Notes: generated from the sequence alone by a model not told the origin. DNA of 64,000 nucleotides from Dechloromonas sp. CZR5 (GCF_008711155.1 NZ_VUYQ01000001.1:979106-1043105), one strand, 5' to 3'. Numbered from the stretch's first letter, positions 44,113 through 51,709 are shown. A program made the numbers and translations.

Positions 44113-44658
44113 TCATTTCTGGAAGCGGTTCATGTCAATTAGCTCGAAGGTGCTCATCTTGTCGAAAGTGGAGGCATAGTTGTCCCAAAGGTTCTTTGAT
44201 GTGCCTGCGATGGAAACGACAGCCACATCCATGCCATTGCTACCCCAAAAGAGTGAGTAGAGAATGTGATATGGCCCCTCCTCGGTTTCAAGGCAAACGC
44301 GTGTAAAGAGCCCTTGGCTGGTTTCATCACAAGTTTTGAGTACCTTGACCTCCTTCTTCTTGGTCCCCACAAAATCAAGAATGAATTCCTTAGCGGTCTT
44401 GCCTGCCCCCTGTTTCACTCCGACGAAGGTCTGGATACGAACACCAGTTGTGTATGGGCGATTGCCAGTGGTGTCTTCACGGGACAAGGTCCAAGTGTAG
44501 ACCGATCCTTGATGCCCTTCGGCGTAGAACCAATCCTTTGGCCGAGGAATCTTGCCACCGGTTGGCTCAAGAACTTGAGTTTCAAATTCAGATGGCGGTT
44601 TCTGCGCGAAAGTTGAACACGAAATTAGCAGGAACGCTGCGGTGAGTGCTTTTATCAT
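44113..44658 (-). CDS. Cassette 9: exported hypothetical protein
   Basis: 181 aa. Signal peptide MIKALTAAFLLISCSTFAQ; the Cys in LLISC could also be a lipobox. The mature part has KIPRPKDWFYAEGHQGSVYTW, a LKTCDETSQGLFTRVCLETE pair of Cys that may form a disulfide, and YHILYSLFWGSNGMDVAVVS. This resembles small periplasmic proteins of unknown function found in cassette arrays. Confidence 0.7.
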   Translation of the reverse strand: MIKALTAAFLLISCSTFAQKPPSEFETQVLEPTGGKIPRPKDWFYAEGHQGSVYTWTLSREDTTGNRPYTTGVRIQTFVGVKQGAGKTAKEFILDFVGTKKKEVKVLKTCDETSQGLFTRVCLETEEGPYHILYSLFWGSNGMDVAVVSIAGTSKNLWDNYASTFDKMSTFELIDMNRFQK

Positions 44659-44687
44659 GGCTTCATGAGACGGTTGAGGATGGAGAC

Positions 44688-44783
44688 GCCCAACGTTTGA
44701 GTTCAGGGGCCGGCGGAGGGCGAAGCCCGGAGCGAACCGGCAAGCGCAGCTTGCCGGCGGTCCCCTGGAACGAGAGGTTCGGC
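44688..44783 (-). other. attC site (cassette 8)
   Basis: GCCCAAC (44688-44694) and GTTCGGC (44777-44783), 96 bp. Inner arms CAGGGGCCGGC and GCCGGCGGTCCCCTG pair; GCAAGCGCAGCTTGC lies in the loop. Confidence 0.88.
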
Positions 44784-44784
44784 G

Positions 44785-45252
44785 TCATTGGGGTACCGCT
44801 GGCGGTTCATAGATTGACCACTCATGAGACAAAGGATCGTACGAGAGATACGGCATGTCTTGGGCATTCTCGGTGGTTACTGAGACCTTCTTGTTCGTAC
44901 CTTTCGCAAGTGCTTCAAGAAACTGAAGGACTTCATAGTGGTCGGCATCGCTCTGGACTTCTCGTGGATCAAGATCGAGTTCGATTTCGTCTGGAACGAA
45001 GAAGTGACAGTTTGCTGTAACTCTTCCGAGTTTCACGCTCAAGAGATGCGCTCCGTCACGAGCCGTGAAGATTTTCTCTACCTCGGGTAATGGGCGGTCT
45101 TGACCTTCATACAAATACCGATAGCCATACTTTCCTGCGAGCGAGAGCAACAACGCCCAGTCGGTTAAGGCGGTGTCGAGCACGTAGACGTCACGTAGGG
45201 CGCCATCCTTCTCCCAGAGATCGCGCGGCTGAATGGGGGTGGGTCGAGTCAT
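44785..45252 (-). CDS. Cassette 8: hypothetical soluble protein
   Basis: 155 aa. Mixed alpha/beta: LWEKDGALRDVYVLDTALTD, a Tyr-rich YGYRYLYEG, FFVPDEIELDLDPREV and HYEVLQFLEALAKGTNKKV. No signal peptide, no family recognised. The size and acidic character resemble immunity-type cassette proteins, but this is only a resemblance. Confidence 0.65.
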   Translation of the reverse strand: MTRPTPIQPRDLWEKDGALRDVYVLDTALTDWALLLSLAGKYGYRYLYEGQDRPLPEVEKIFTARDGAHLLSVKLGRVTANCHFFVPDEIELDLDPREVQSDADHYEVLQFLEALAKGTNKKVSVTTENAQDMPYLSYDPLSHEWSIYEPPAVPQ

Positions 45253-45255
45253 GAC

Positions 45256-45321
45256 GCCGAACTTTAAAGATCACCGGCCTGCGCGCTTTTTGCGCAGATC
45301 CGGTGGAGCGATGAGTTGGGC
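45256..45321 (-). other. attC site (cassette 7)
   Basis: GCCGAAC (45256-45262, one mismatch to consensus) and GTTGGGC (45315-45321). Arms GATCACCGGCC and GATCCGGTGGA pair around GCGCGCTTTTTGCGC. CCGGTGG-type, 66 bp, the shortest in the array. Confidence 0.88.
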
Positions 45322-45337
45322 GTCATTGTGCGAACAC

Positions 45338-45595
45338 TCATCGATGGTCAATACGGTCAATGAACAGTCCAAGACGAGACATGCGACCACTGACCAACAC
45401 CTTTTCACCTGCCTGCGGTGTATGCCCGGAAAGACGCCCTTCTAGGCAAATGCGAGAACCTACGCCCTCGAACTCCAAATGACCATATTGCCCACAACCA
45501 CGGGAACTACGGGATGGTTGGTCAACTGAAATGACCCGGACCTCTACACGGTCTGACGGTGATCCGATGAGCGTAGTGTTAGGGTGCTGGGTCAT
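45338..45595 (-). CDS. Cassette 7, second gene: small beta-rich protein
   Basis: 85 aa. VEVRVISVDQPS, HLEFEGVGSRICLEGRL, AGEKVLVSGRMSRLGLFIDRI alternate strands with turns, resembling a small OB- or SH3-like barrel. Its ATG overlaps the TGA of the preceding gene (ATGA), and there is no attC between them, so the two genes move together. No family recognised. Confidence 0.65.
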   Translation of the reverse strand: MTQHPNTTLIGSPSDRVEVRVISVDQPSRSSRGCGQYGHLEFEGVGSRICLEGRLSGHTPQAGEKVLVSGRMSRLGLFIDRIDHR

Positions 45596-45933
45596 GACGT
45601 CAGAGATTTTCTAACTGTCCACGTCGCGAGGAGATCGGGATCCTCTACTGTTTCTCCGGTGCTCCGGAGCGAATATGTTCCCGGTTTCGCAGCACAAACT
45701 GAATCGAGATTGGGCGGCATTAGCCAAGTTTCGCCGTCTCGCTTGCCCCGAAGTGAAATTTGAACACCATCACCTGAAACTGATTCAATGATGCCGTGCA
45801 GTTGCACTTGTTCGATAAACGAATCATCGTGCGCAAGATAAGTAAGGCCAATCAGGATGTACTTGCCGACATACGATTCGGCAAGCTCTTGATCGAATTC
45901 GGGCGGCGCACTACCGCCGTTCCATTCGTACAT
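45592..45933 (-). CDS. Cassette 7, first gene: hypothetical protein
   Basis: 113 aa from MYEWNGGSAPPEFDQEL at 45933; the longer reading to 45957 enters the attC. YVGKYILIGLTYL, QVQLHGIIESVSGDGVQISL and LATWTVRKSL suggest a small beta-rich domain. Overlaps and likely drives translation of the second gene of this cassette. Confidence 0.65.
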   Translation of the reverse strand: MYEWNGGSAPPEFDQELAESYVGKYILIGLTYLAHDDSFIEQVQLHGIIESVSGDGVQISLRGKRDGETWLMPPNLDSVCAAKPGTYSLRSTGETVEDPDLLATWTVRKSLTS

Positions 45934-45939
45934 ATAGTG

Positions 45940-46020
45940 CTCTAACGTTGCAGGCAAGGGGCGATCCGCTCGCGGGACGTCCCAGCGGCCGAAGGCCGCG
46001 CCTTGACCGGGATGTTAGGC
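45940..46020 (-). other. attC site (cassette 6)
   Basis: CTCTAAC (45940-45946) and GTTAGGC (46014-46020). Inner GGCAAGGGGCG and CGCCTTGACC arms with GGCCGAAGGCC and CCGCTCGCGG hairpins: the long, AGGGGCG-type site. Contains the gene's stop. Confidence 0.92.
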
Positions 46021-46272
46021 TGCATGAGTGAGGCAGCGGCTAAGTATTTGCGCTTTATGGTACGGGCCATCGTTGCTCAAATCATGCTGTGGAATGTCGA
46101 ACTGCACCCAATAGAAATAATCTTCGCCTTGAACTGTTTGAACAGGCTCAGGTGCACTTGAGATCACCCCTTCACAGTCGTTACGCCATCCCCCGCAGAC
46201 GCCGGAAACGGAAACTCGCGTGCCGATAGGGAACTCTTGGCTCAAAGCGAAAGGGCAATATGGGTCGAGCAA
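46015..46272 (-). CDS. Cassette 6: small hypothetical protein
   Basis: 85 aa. PIGTRVSVSGVCGGWRNDCEGVI and YFYWVQFDIPQHDLSNDGPYH look like a small barrel, with two Cys close together. The TAA lies in the attC right box. No family recognised. Confidence 0.65.
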   Translation of the reverse strand: MLDPYCPFALSQEFPIGTRVSVSGVCGGWRNDCEGVISSAPEPVQTVQGEDYFYWVQFDIPQHDLSNDGPYHKAQILSRCLTHAA

Positions 46273-46287
46273 TTGTTTTCCTTTGAT

Positions 46288-46383
46288 GCCTAACGTTGTA
46301 GGTAAAGGGCGCTGCGCGGCGCTTTATCGCGCAGCGTCCAGCGGAGGCCGAAGGCCGGAGCGGCTTTGACCGGAATGTTAGAC
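46288..46383 (-). other. attC site (cassette 5)
   Basis: GCCTAAC (46288-46294) and GTTAGAC (46377-46383), 96 bp. Very close in its left half to the site at 48103 (GTAGGTAAAGGGCGCTGCG, then GCGCTTTATCGCG). Confidence 0.93.
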
Positions 46384-46827
46384 ACTGGCCCGCCCTTGTG
46401 CGACTGCCTCAAACTCGCTGATTGCGGCGACAACATTTGGGTGTGCTGCCACCCAATGGGTACCGAGAAACTGGGCGACAGTTTTTGAGCCAAGAATGGC
46501 AGACAGAGAGCCGTTTTTCGCAGCTTGAAGCAAACCATGGCAGGAATGCATAACCTCTTCGCTTTCAGCGGCTGAGGGTTCTCCTGCCTCAGCATGCCAC
46601 TCACGCTGAACAGCGGAAATCTCTGCTTTGAACGACGAACCATCGGGGTTTTTGCAAGAAGTGACCATAACGAAGTACTGCCCACCGAGTTGTACCTCGT
46701 CGCAATAAATGTAGCGACCGATACTTCCCTTGCTTGCATAGGGGTCTAGGGCGGAACCTAATTCAGCCCAAGCTTGCTCTGTCAGAAGTACGCCGAATAC
46801 TTTCTTTTGATTCATAGGACTGTCCAT
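46378..46827 (-). CDS. Cassette 5: hypothetical protein
   Basis: 149 aa (a start at 46815, MNQKKVFG, is equally likely). Segments LTEQAWAELGSALDPY, IGRYIYCDEVQLGGQYFVMV, AEISAVQREWHAEAGEPSAA, CHGLLQAAKNGSLSAIL. Mixed helices and strands; no signal or membrane segment. Not recognised. Confidence 0.65.
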   Translation of the reverse strand: MDSPMNQKKVFGVLLTEQAWAELGSALDPYASKGSIGRYIYCDEVQLGGQYFVMVTSCKNPDGSSFKAEISAVQREWHAEAGEPSAAESEEVMHSCHGLLQAAKNGSLSAILGSKTVAQFLGTHWVAAHPNVVAAISEFEAVAQGRASV

Positions 46828-46836
46828 TCTTGAAAG

Positions 46837-46917
46837 CGCTAACGTGCAGCTAAACGGCGCGCCGCTTGCGGTGCGTCCGAGCGACCGAAGGGAGCGTTTT
46901 TGAGCGGAGTGTTAGAG
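46837..46917 (-). other. attC site (cassette 4)
   Basis: CGCTAAC (46837-46843) and GTTAGAG (46911-46917). Inner GGCGCGCCGCTTGCGGTGCG palindrome and GACCGAAGGGAGCG. Confidence 0.88.
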
Positions 46918-47262
46918 CGCAATTTTGCCAAGAGATACCTCTTTGCCTGGATTAACCTGGGTGCCATAGCGAACCACTGCTGTTTTCCGAATGACGCCTT
47001 CACAGCTGACGATGACCTCGTAATTTTCTGGCTTTGGGGAAACTACAAAGTCTTCCGAAAAGGCTTGGCGTTCGATTGCTCTTTGCGCATGAGGCAGGCG
47101 CCCTCCTGATTCTGACAACAGATAAATTTCGCAATTTTTTGTTGGGACGGAAAGTTCGCCCGTGACGTAAAACATCCCCTCGCCGACAACTAGCCCGGTG
47201 CACCCACCGATGAGAACCGCAGGGGTGAGTGCAAGAAAAAGTAAGTAACGGAGAAACTTCAC
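46912..47262 (-). CDS. Cassette 4: putative small lipoprotein
   Basis: 116 aa. MKFLRYLLFLALTPAVLIGGC is a lipoprotein-type signal with Cys21 in the lipobox IGGC. The rest (YVTGELSVPTKNCEIYLLS, ENYEVIVSCEGVIRKTAVV) is beta-rich with two Cys that may form a disulfide. The TAA is in the attC. Function unknown. Confidence 0.7.
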   Translation of the reverse strand: MKFLRYLLFLALTPAVLIGGCTGLVVGEGMFYVTGELSVPTKNCEIYLLSESGGRLPHAQRAIERQAFSEDFVVSPKPENYEVIVSCEGVIRKTAVVRYGTQVNPGKEVSLGKIAL

Positions 47263-47268
47263 CTTGCG

Positions 47269-47341
47269 CTCTAACGTTTAGCTTGAGGTGCCGCCTGCCG
47301 GCAGCGCCGGCAGGCGGTCCCCTCGAAGCGATGGTTAGAGC
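47269..47341 (-). other. attC site (cassette 3)
   Basis: CTCTAAC (47269-47275) and GTTAGAG (47334-47340). Arms TTGAGGTGCCGCCTGCCGG and CCGGCAGGCGG pair strongly. Confidence 0.9.
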
Positions 47342-47364
47342 CCGGGCCGCCGCAAACACAGAGA

Positions 47365-47739
47365 TTAGCTTTCATACCAAGAAATCCAATCGGGCTTTGC
47401 ACCGTCGTTGACGAAGAAATAGGCGAGCACCTTGTAGCACTGCTCGACGTTGACGCACCAAGCAAGAGGATATTCGTCTACCTGTCCGTTGGACAGCACA
47501 TACGAAGCGGAACCTGGTTTGCTCTCCTCCGCTTGTGATACGAAACCGCTGTCAGCGCTAAATCGGAGATACATGAGAAATGCATTTTTACCGTTCCGAA
47601 GCATGCAAACGGACGGACCAGTCTCGATAGACAACCACAATTCAAATTGGTCGGTGCTATTGAACTGATCAAGTAGACCGCCAAGCTGCTCGACGGAAAC
47701 GACTGACTGGGTGTGGTCATTGAAGGTGACGGTGAGCAT
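47365..47739 (-). CDS. Cassette 3: Imm1-like immunity protein
   Basis: 124 aa. The pattern VVSVEQLGGLLDQFNSTDQFELWLSI, SVCMLRNGKNAFLMYLRFS, DSGFVSQ, YVLSNGQVDEYPLAWCV and the C-terminal VEQCYKVLAYFFVND fit the Imm1 family of immunity proteins, which protect against secreted nuclease or other toxins of polymorphic systems. No cognate toxin gene is in the window, so this would be an orphan immunity gene. Confidence 0.6.
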   Translation of the reverse strand: MLTVTFNDHTQSVVSVEQLGGLLDQFNSTDQFELWLSIETGPSVCMLRNGKNAFLMYLRFSADSGFVSQAEESKPGSASYVLSNGQVDEYPLAWCVNVEQCYKVLAYFFVNDGAKPDWISWYES

Positions 47740-47744
47740 GAGGG

Positions 47745-47816
47745 CTCTAACGTTGGAGGTAAGGGGCGCGAAGCCGGCTTGCCGGCAGAGCGTCCCTCTT
47801 GACCGAAGTGTTAGGT
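47745..47816 (-). other. attC site (cassette 2)
   Basis: CTCTAAC (47745-47751) and GTTAGGT (47810-47816), 72 bp. GGTAAGGGGCGC and CGTCCCTCTTGACC are the arms; GCCGGCTTGCCGGC lies inside. Confidence 0.93.
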
Positions 47817-47832
47817 GTGGAAGAGGTTGTAC

Positions 47833-48093
47833 TCACCGGAAAACCACCTTTCTCACCGCAACCAAGAGTTCATTGAACTGAGACAAAAGCTCTTTTTGCA
47901 ACGAATTGCCACTCAACTGAATTGCTTGAACAATGGATTCCATTAGCAAAGCCCAGCCATCGGTAAGGCCGTTGATCGACGAGAGTCCATCTTTGAGAGC
48001 TTGGGCGGCTGTAGCTTGGCCTTGCTCTTGCAACTGAGCAGCCAAGTCGCGAATGTGTTGGAACAGCTCTTCGTTGGATGAATAGGCTCGCAT
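47833..48093 (-). CDS. Cassette 2: small helical protein
   Basis: 86 aa, almost entirely helical with heptad-like spacing: NEELFQHIRDLAAQLQEQGQ, ALKDGLSSINGLTDGWALLM, LQKELLSQFNELLVAVRKVV. No signal or membrane segment. Not recognised; it could be an antitoxin or an adaptor by size alone. Confidence 0.65.
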   Translation of the reverse strand: MRAYSSNEELFQHIRDLAAQLQEQGQATAAQALKDGLSSINGLTDGWALLMESIVQAIQLSGNSLQKELLSQFNELLVAVRKVVFR

Positions 48094-48102
48094 GGGCGAA
48101 AC

Positions 48103-48192
48103 ACCTAACGTTGTAGGTAAGGGGCGCTGCGCGGCGCTTTATCGCGCGGCGTCCAGCGACCGGAGGGAGCGGCCTTGACCGCAATGTTAGGT
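48103..48192 (-). other. attC site (cassette 1)
   Basis: ACCTAAC (48103-48109) and GTTAGGT (48186-48192), 90 bp. Arms GTAAGGGGCGCTGCGCGGCGC and GCGCGGCGTCCAGCG with GCGGCCTTGACC. Holds the TAA of the first cassette gene. Confidence 0.95.
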
Positions 48193-48567
48193 GTTGAGCG
48201 CATGAAGAACCTGAATTGCCAAGGCACCGGCGCCAACACCAATGCCTCTATTGTGCTTTCCGAGGTTCTGACTGTCGGTCACGTCTCGCCATTCGTAGAC
48301 CTCGGGTTCCGAATCTCCATTGTCGATTTCAAACTCGATGAATCTCTCATTTTGGGTAAGCAGAACTCCAAACATTCCTTGAATGCCAGGGTAGTCAATT
48401 TCGAGATCGATAACGACTGCCTTTGAGAGATCAACAGTTCGCTGCTGGGAAGCACGCAGCAGTGCCTCTGGCACAGGATGGGTGCGCCAGTACTCCGCAG
48501 TTTCGCGGAGTGAACGCAAGGTGCGTGCATTCTGCTGTTGCACGTTGAGTTGACGGGGCTTACGCAC
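48187..48567 (-). CDS. Cassette 1 (attI-proximal): hypothetical protein
   Basis: 126 aa starting with GTG at 48567, 10 bp inside the attI junction. RQLNVQQQNARTLRSLRETA, KAVVIDLEIDYPGIQGMFGV, FIEFEIDNGDSEPEVYEWRD and the glycine-rich GIGVGAGALAIQVLHAL are visible. As the first cassette it should be the best expressed and the most recently acquired. No family recognised. Confidence 0.65.
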   Translation of the reverse strand: MRKPRQLNVQQQNARTLRSLRETAEYWRTHPVPEALLRASQQRTVDLSKAVVIDLEIDYPGIQGMFGVLLTQNERFIEFEIDNGDSEPEVYEWRDVTDSQNLGKHNRGIGVGAGALAIQVLHALNT

Positions 48568-48576
48568 GACTGGAAC

Positions 48577-48632
48577 GCCTAACTAGAAGTAGACGTCAAA
48601 AACGACGTATACCCTTTGCAACTGACGTATAC
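48577..48632 (-). other. attI site
   Basis: GCCTAAC (48577-48583, read GTTAGGC on the minus strand) is the core where the first cassette joins the platform. Two direct repeats GACGTATAC, at 48604-48612 and 48624-48632, lie 20 bp apart on the intI side and could be accessory integrase sites, as DR1/DR2 are in attI1. The outer limit is inferred. Confidence 0.7.
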
Positions 48633-48654
48633 GCTTATGAATGTAGCTTTCCAA
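48626..48654 (-). promoter_or_regulatory. Candidate cassette promoter (Pc)
   Basis: On the minus strand, TTGGAA (48649-48654) is followed 17 bp later by TATACG (48626-48631). It points into the cassettes and starts RNA about 60 nt before the cassette-1 GTG. The -10 overlaps one of the attI repeats, so integrase binding might interfere with it. Confidence 0.45.
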
Positions 48655-48687
48655 AATCCTTCTTGCATATGGATTCTCATTCAATTA

Positions 48688-48703
48688 CTGTGTTTATGTA
48701 CAG
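48688..48703 (+). promoter_or_regulatory. LexA (SOS) box upstream of intI
   Basis: CTGTGTTTATGTACAG is an exact CTGT-N8-ACAG site, flanked by TA and TT to give a near-perfect TACTGT...ACAGTT. It lies 24 bp before the intI ATG and overlaps the likely promoter (TATATT at 48705-48710). SOS control of intI by LexA is known for class 1 and Vibrio integrons. Confidence 0.85.
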
Positions 48704-48727
48704 TTATATTTGCAGGGGTTTTACGTC

Positions 48728-49696
48728 ATGGATGCTGTTGCACCGACTTTGCTTGGCCGGGTTCGCGAGGTCATCCGCTACAAGCACTACAGCATAAGGA
48801 CGGAACGTGCGTATGTCGAGTGGGTACGTCGATTTGTGGCATTTCATGGGCGCCGCCACCCGCGAGACATGGGAGCGGAGGAGGTTCGGGCCTTTCTGAC
48901 GCATCTGGCGGTGGAGGCAGATGTTGCGGCATCGACCCACCAGCAGGCTTTGTCGGCGTTGCTCTTTCTGTACCGTGAGGTGCTTGAGGTGGATTTGCCT
49001 TGGCTGCTCAATCTGGCACGTCCCAAAAAGCCGAAGCGCGTCCCGGTCGTTCTGTCGCGTAGTGAAGTAGGGCGCTTGTTTGAAATGCTCGACGGATCTC
49101 ATGCCTTGATGGCCAGGTTGCTGTACGGCACCGGCATGCGCTTGATGGAGTGCATACGCTTGCGCGTCAAGGATGTCGATTTCGAGCGTGGTGAAATAAC
49201 GGTTCGGGATGGCAAAGGCGGCAAGGACAGGCACACGATGCTGCCGGAATCGTTGGCCGATCCGTTACGGCAACACCTGCTGCATGTCCGGGCTTTGTGG
49301 GGTAACGACCGGGCGGCAGGGGTTCCCGGGGTTTATTTGCCGACGGCCTTGGCGCGTAAATATCCCGGTGCGCCGGAATCGTGGGGGTGGTTCTGGGTGT
49401 TTCCGGCGTCCGCGTTGTCGGTTGATCCGCGCAGTGGCATTTCGCGTCGCCACCATGCGCAGGAGCAGACATTGCAGCGGGCGATCAAGCGCGCGCTGGG
49501 CGAGGCGGGGATTGTCAAACCGGCATCGACGCATACGCTGCGCCATTCGTTTGCCACCCATCTGCTGGAATCCGGCTACGACATTCGCACGGTGCAGGAG
49601 TTGCTCGGTCATGCCGATGTGTCGACAACCATGATCTACACTCATGTACTCAACCGGGGCGGGCGGGGCGTATGCTCACCGCTGGATCGAATGTGA
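48728..49696 (+). CDS. intI: Integron integrase
   Basis: 322 aa tyrosine recombinase from the ATG at 48728. Catalytic residues: Arg138 in GTGMRLMEC, Lys166 in GKGGKDRH, His269 and Arg272 in STHTLRHSF, His295 in LLGHADV and the nucleophile Tyr304 in TMIYTHV. The integron-specific extra segment is present at about 209-237 ([20 protein letters not shown]), which separates IntI from XerC/D. The gene is full length, so the platform is probably functional. Transcribed away from the cassettes and ending 76 bp before rarA. Confidence 0.97.
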   Translation: MDAVAPTLLGRVREVIRYKHYSIRTERAYVEWVRRFVAFHGRRHPRDMGAEEVRAFLTHLAVEADVAASTHQQALSALLFLYREVLEVDLPWLLNLARPKKPKRVPVVLSRSEVGRLFEMLDGSHALMARLLYGTGMRLMECIRLRVKDVDFERGEITVRDGKGGKDRHTMLPESLADPLRQHLLHVRALWGNDRAAGVPGVYLPTALARKYPGAPESWGWFWVFPASALSVDPRSGISRRHHAQEQTLQRAIKRALGEAGIVKPASTHTLRHSFATHLLESGYDIRTVQELLGHADVSTTMIYTHVLNRGGRGVCSPLDRM

Positions 49697-49772
49697 TTTG
49701 GGCTTGCCGGACGGCGGCGGTACACTGCCGGCATTGCGTTAAAGGCGGTTTGGCCGCCGGTCGAGGGTTTCG

Positions 49773-51110
49773 TTGAGCGATCTGTTTTCTCAGGATGTGC
49801 CGGGTATTCCGGCTGACCGCAGCCAGCCGGCCTTTGCGCCGCTGGCCGAGCAATTGCGGCCGCGGACGCCGAATGAGGTGATCGGCCAGCAACATCTGCT
49901 TGGGCCGGGCAAGCCGCTGCACCTGGCATTTGCCTCGGGGCAGCCGCATTCGATGATCCTGTGGGGGCCGCCGGGGGTTGGTAAGACGACGCTGGCGCGC
50001 ATGATGGCCACACAGTTCAGTTGCGAGTTCATTGCCTTGTCGGCGGTGTTTTCCGGCATCAAGGAAGTGCGCGAGGCGGTGGCGCAGGCCGAGATGTGGC
50101 GGGCCCAGGGCAAGCGGACCATCCTGTTCGTCGATGAAATCCACCGCTTCAACAAGGCGCAGCAGGACGGTTTTCTGCCCTTTGTCGAAAGCGGCCTTTT
50201 CACTTTTATTGGTGCCACAACCGAGAACCCCTCCTTCGAGGTGAATTCGGCGCTGCTGTCGCGGGCGTCGGTCTATGTGCTGAAGTCTCTGGACGAAGGC
50301 GAGATGGGGCAGCTGTTCGACCGTGCACGCGATAAGGCATTGGCCGATCTCTCCTTTGACGACGATGCGCGGACGCGGTTGATCGGGCTGGCCGATGGCG
50401 ATGCCCGTCGCCTGCTCAATCTGCTGGAGCAGGTGCGGACGGCGGCCCATGCGGCCCGGCAGGCAACGGTCGATGGCGCCTTCATCGAGGCGACGATGGC
50501 GCAGAACCTGCGCCGCTTCGACAAGGGAGGCGATGCCTTCTACGATCAGATTTCGGCCTTGCACAAATCGGTGCGCGGCTCCAGCCCGGATGGGGCGTTG
50601 TATTGGTTCTGTCGCATGCTCGACGGCGGTGCGGATCCGCGCTACCTGGCACGTCGCATTATCCGCATGGCCTGGGAAGACATCGGCCTGGCCGACCCGC
50701 GGGCCATGCAGATTGCCAACGATGCGGCAGAAACCTTCGAGCGCCTCGGGTCGCCGGAAGGCGAACTGGCACTGGCGCAGGCGGTGACCTACCTGGCGGT
50801 TGCGGCCAAGTCGAACGCCGGCTACAACGCCTACAACGCAGCACGCGCCTTCGTGAAGCAGGACGGTTCGCGGCCGGTGCCGGTGCACTTGCGCAATGCG
50901 CCGACCAAGCTGATGAAGGAACTGGGCTACGGCAAGGAATACCGCTACGCCCACGATGAGCCGGAAGCCTATGCTGCCGGCGAAACCTATCTGCCGGATG
51001 GCATGCCCGAGCCGCACTGGTACGACCCGACACCCCGCGGACTGGAGGGCAAAATCGGCGAGAAGCTGGCCCACCTGCGCGAGCTGGACCGCAAGGCCGG
51101 CAAGAAATAA
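49773..51110 (+). CDS. rarA: Replication-associated recombination protein A (AAA+ ATPase)
   Basis: 445 aa starting at a TTG (49773) with GAGGG upstream. Walker [13 protein letters not shown] (about 65-76), Walker [13 protein letters not shown], sensor region [14 protein letters not shown], and the MgsA C-terminal domain with [20 protein letters not shown] and [15 protein letters not shown]. It acts at stalled forks with SSB and RecA. Next to intI, whose activity also responds to SOS, but no functional link is shown. Confidence 0.94.
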   Translation: MSDLFSQDVPGIPADRSQPAFAPLAEQLRPRTPNEVIGQQHLLGPGKPLHLAFASGQPHSMILWGPPGVGKTTLARMMATQFSCEFIALSAVFSGIKEVREAVAQAEMWRAQGKRTILFVDEIHRFNKAQQDGFLPFVESGLFTFIGATTENPSFEVNSALLSRASVYVLKSLDEGEMGQLFDRARDKALADLSFDDDARTRLIGLADGDARRLLNLLEQVRTAAHAARQATVDGAFIEATMAQNLRRFDKGGDAFYDQISALHKSVRGSSPDGALYWFCRMLDGGADPRYLARRIIRMAWEDIGLADPRAMQIANDAAETFERLGSPEGELALAQAVTYLAVAAKSNAGYNAYNAARAFVKQDGSRPVPVHLRNAPTKLMKELGYGKEYRYAHDEPEAYAAGETYLPDGMPEPHWYDPTPRGLEGKIGEKLAHLRELDRKAGKK

Positions 51111-51709
51111 TGGACCTCGTCCAGACCATCGCCCTCTCTGCCGGGCTGGCCTGGGCGAGTGGCTTGCGCCTGTATCTAGTGCTCTTTCTGACGGGTGTGC
51201 TGGCCCATCTGGGCTATCTGCACCTGCCGGAATCCTTGCTCGTCCTGACGCATCCGCTGGTCATGGCCGCCTCGGGCGGCATGGCGCTGGCGGAGCTGGT
51301 GGCCGACAAGGTGCCGGCCTTCGATTCGCTGTGGGACAGCTTCCAGACCTTCGTTCGCATTCCGGCCGGCGCCTTGCTGGCCGCCTTTGCGCTGGGCGAT
51401 GTCGACCCGGCCTGGATGGTGGCGGCAGGCCTGCTTGGGGGCACGATCACCGCCGGCACGCATTTCGCAAAGGCCGGCAGCCGGCTGGCGATCAATGCCT
51501 CGCCCGAGCCGTTTTCGAACTGGCTGGCTTCCTTCGGCGAGGAGGGTATGGTGCTCGGCGGCGTGTGGGCCATGCTCGCCTCGCCAGTGTTGTTCCTTAT
51601 CCTGCTGGCGGTGTTCATGATCGCAGCAGTTCTTGTCATCCGTTTTTCGTATCGCCTGCTGGCCGGGCTTTTTCGCCGCCTGTCGCGTTCCGGGAACAGG
51701 GCTGCCTAG
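51110..51709 (+). CDS. DUF4126-type membrane protein
   Basis: 199 aa. Opens with QTIALSAGLAWASGLRLYLVLF; ALAELVADKVPAFDSLWDSF, PAGALLAAFALGD and GGTITAGTHFAKAGSRLAIN fit DUF4126. About five membrane helices. Its ATG overlaps the rarA stop (TAATG), so it is translated from the same message. Function unknown in the family. Confidence 0.85.
   Translation: MDLVQTIALSAGLAWASGLRLYLVLFLTGVLAHLGYLHLPESLLVLTHPLVMAASGGMALAELVADKVPAFDSLWDSFQTFVRIPAGALLAAFALGDVDPAWMVAAGLLGGTITAGTHFAKAGSRLAINASPEPFSNWLASFGEEGMVLGGVWAMLASPVLFLILLAVFMIAAVLVIRFSYRLLAGLFRRLSRSGNRAA

Larger units (their letters stand above)
38700..49696. mobile_element. Chromosomal integron: intI, attI and 17-cassette array
   Basis: All small genes from 48567 down to 38806 are on the minus strand, and each is followed by an imperfect palindrome of 66-98 bp that begins near RYYYAAC and ends near GTTRRRY on the + strand. 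intI is divergent at the right end. Sixteen attC sites are recognisable (one split by an insertion sequence) and a seventeenth is degenerate. This is the architecture of a sedentary chromosomal integron. The left limit is uncertain within about 38.4-38.8 kb; the right limit is the 3' end of intI next to rarA. Confidence 0.93.

Noticed and set aside
39257..48192. Regular palindromes as a CRISPR array or REP elements
   Set aside because: They are 66-98 bp, differ inside, are 250-600 bp apart, enclose genes, and carry RYYYAAC/GTTRRRY ends; they are attC sites.
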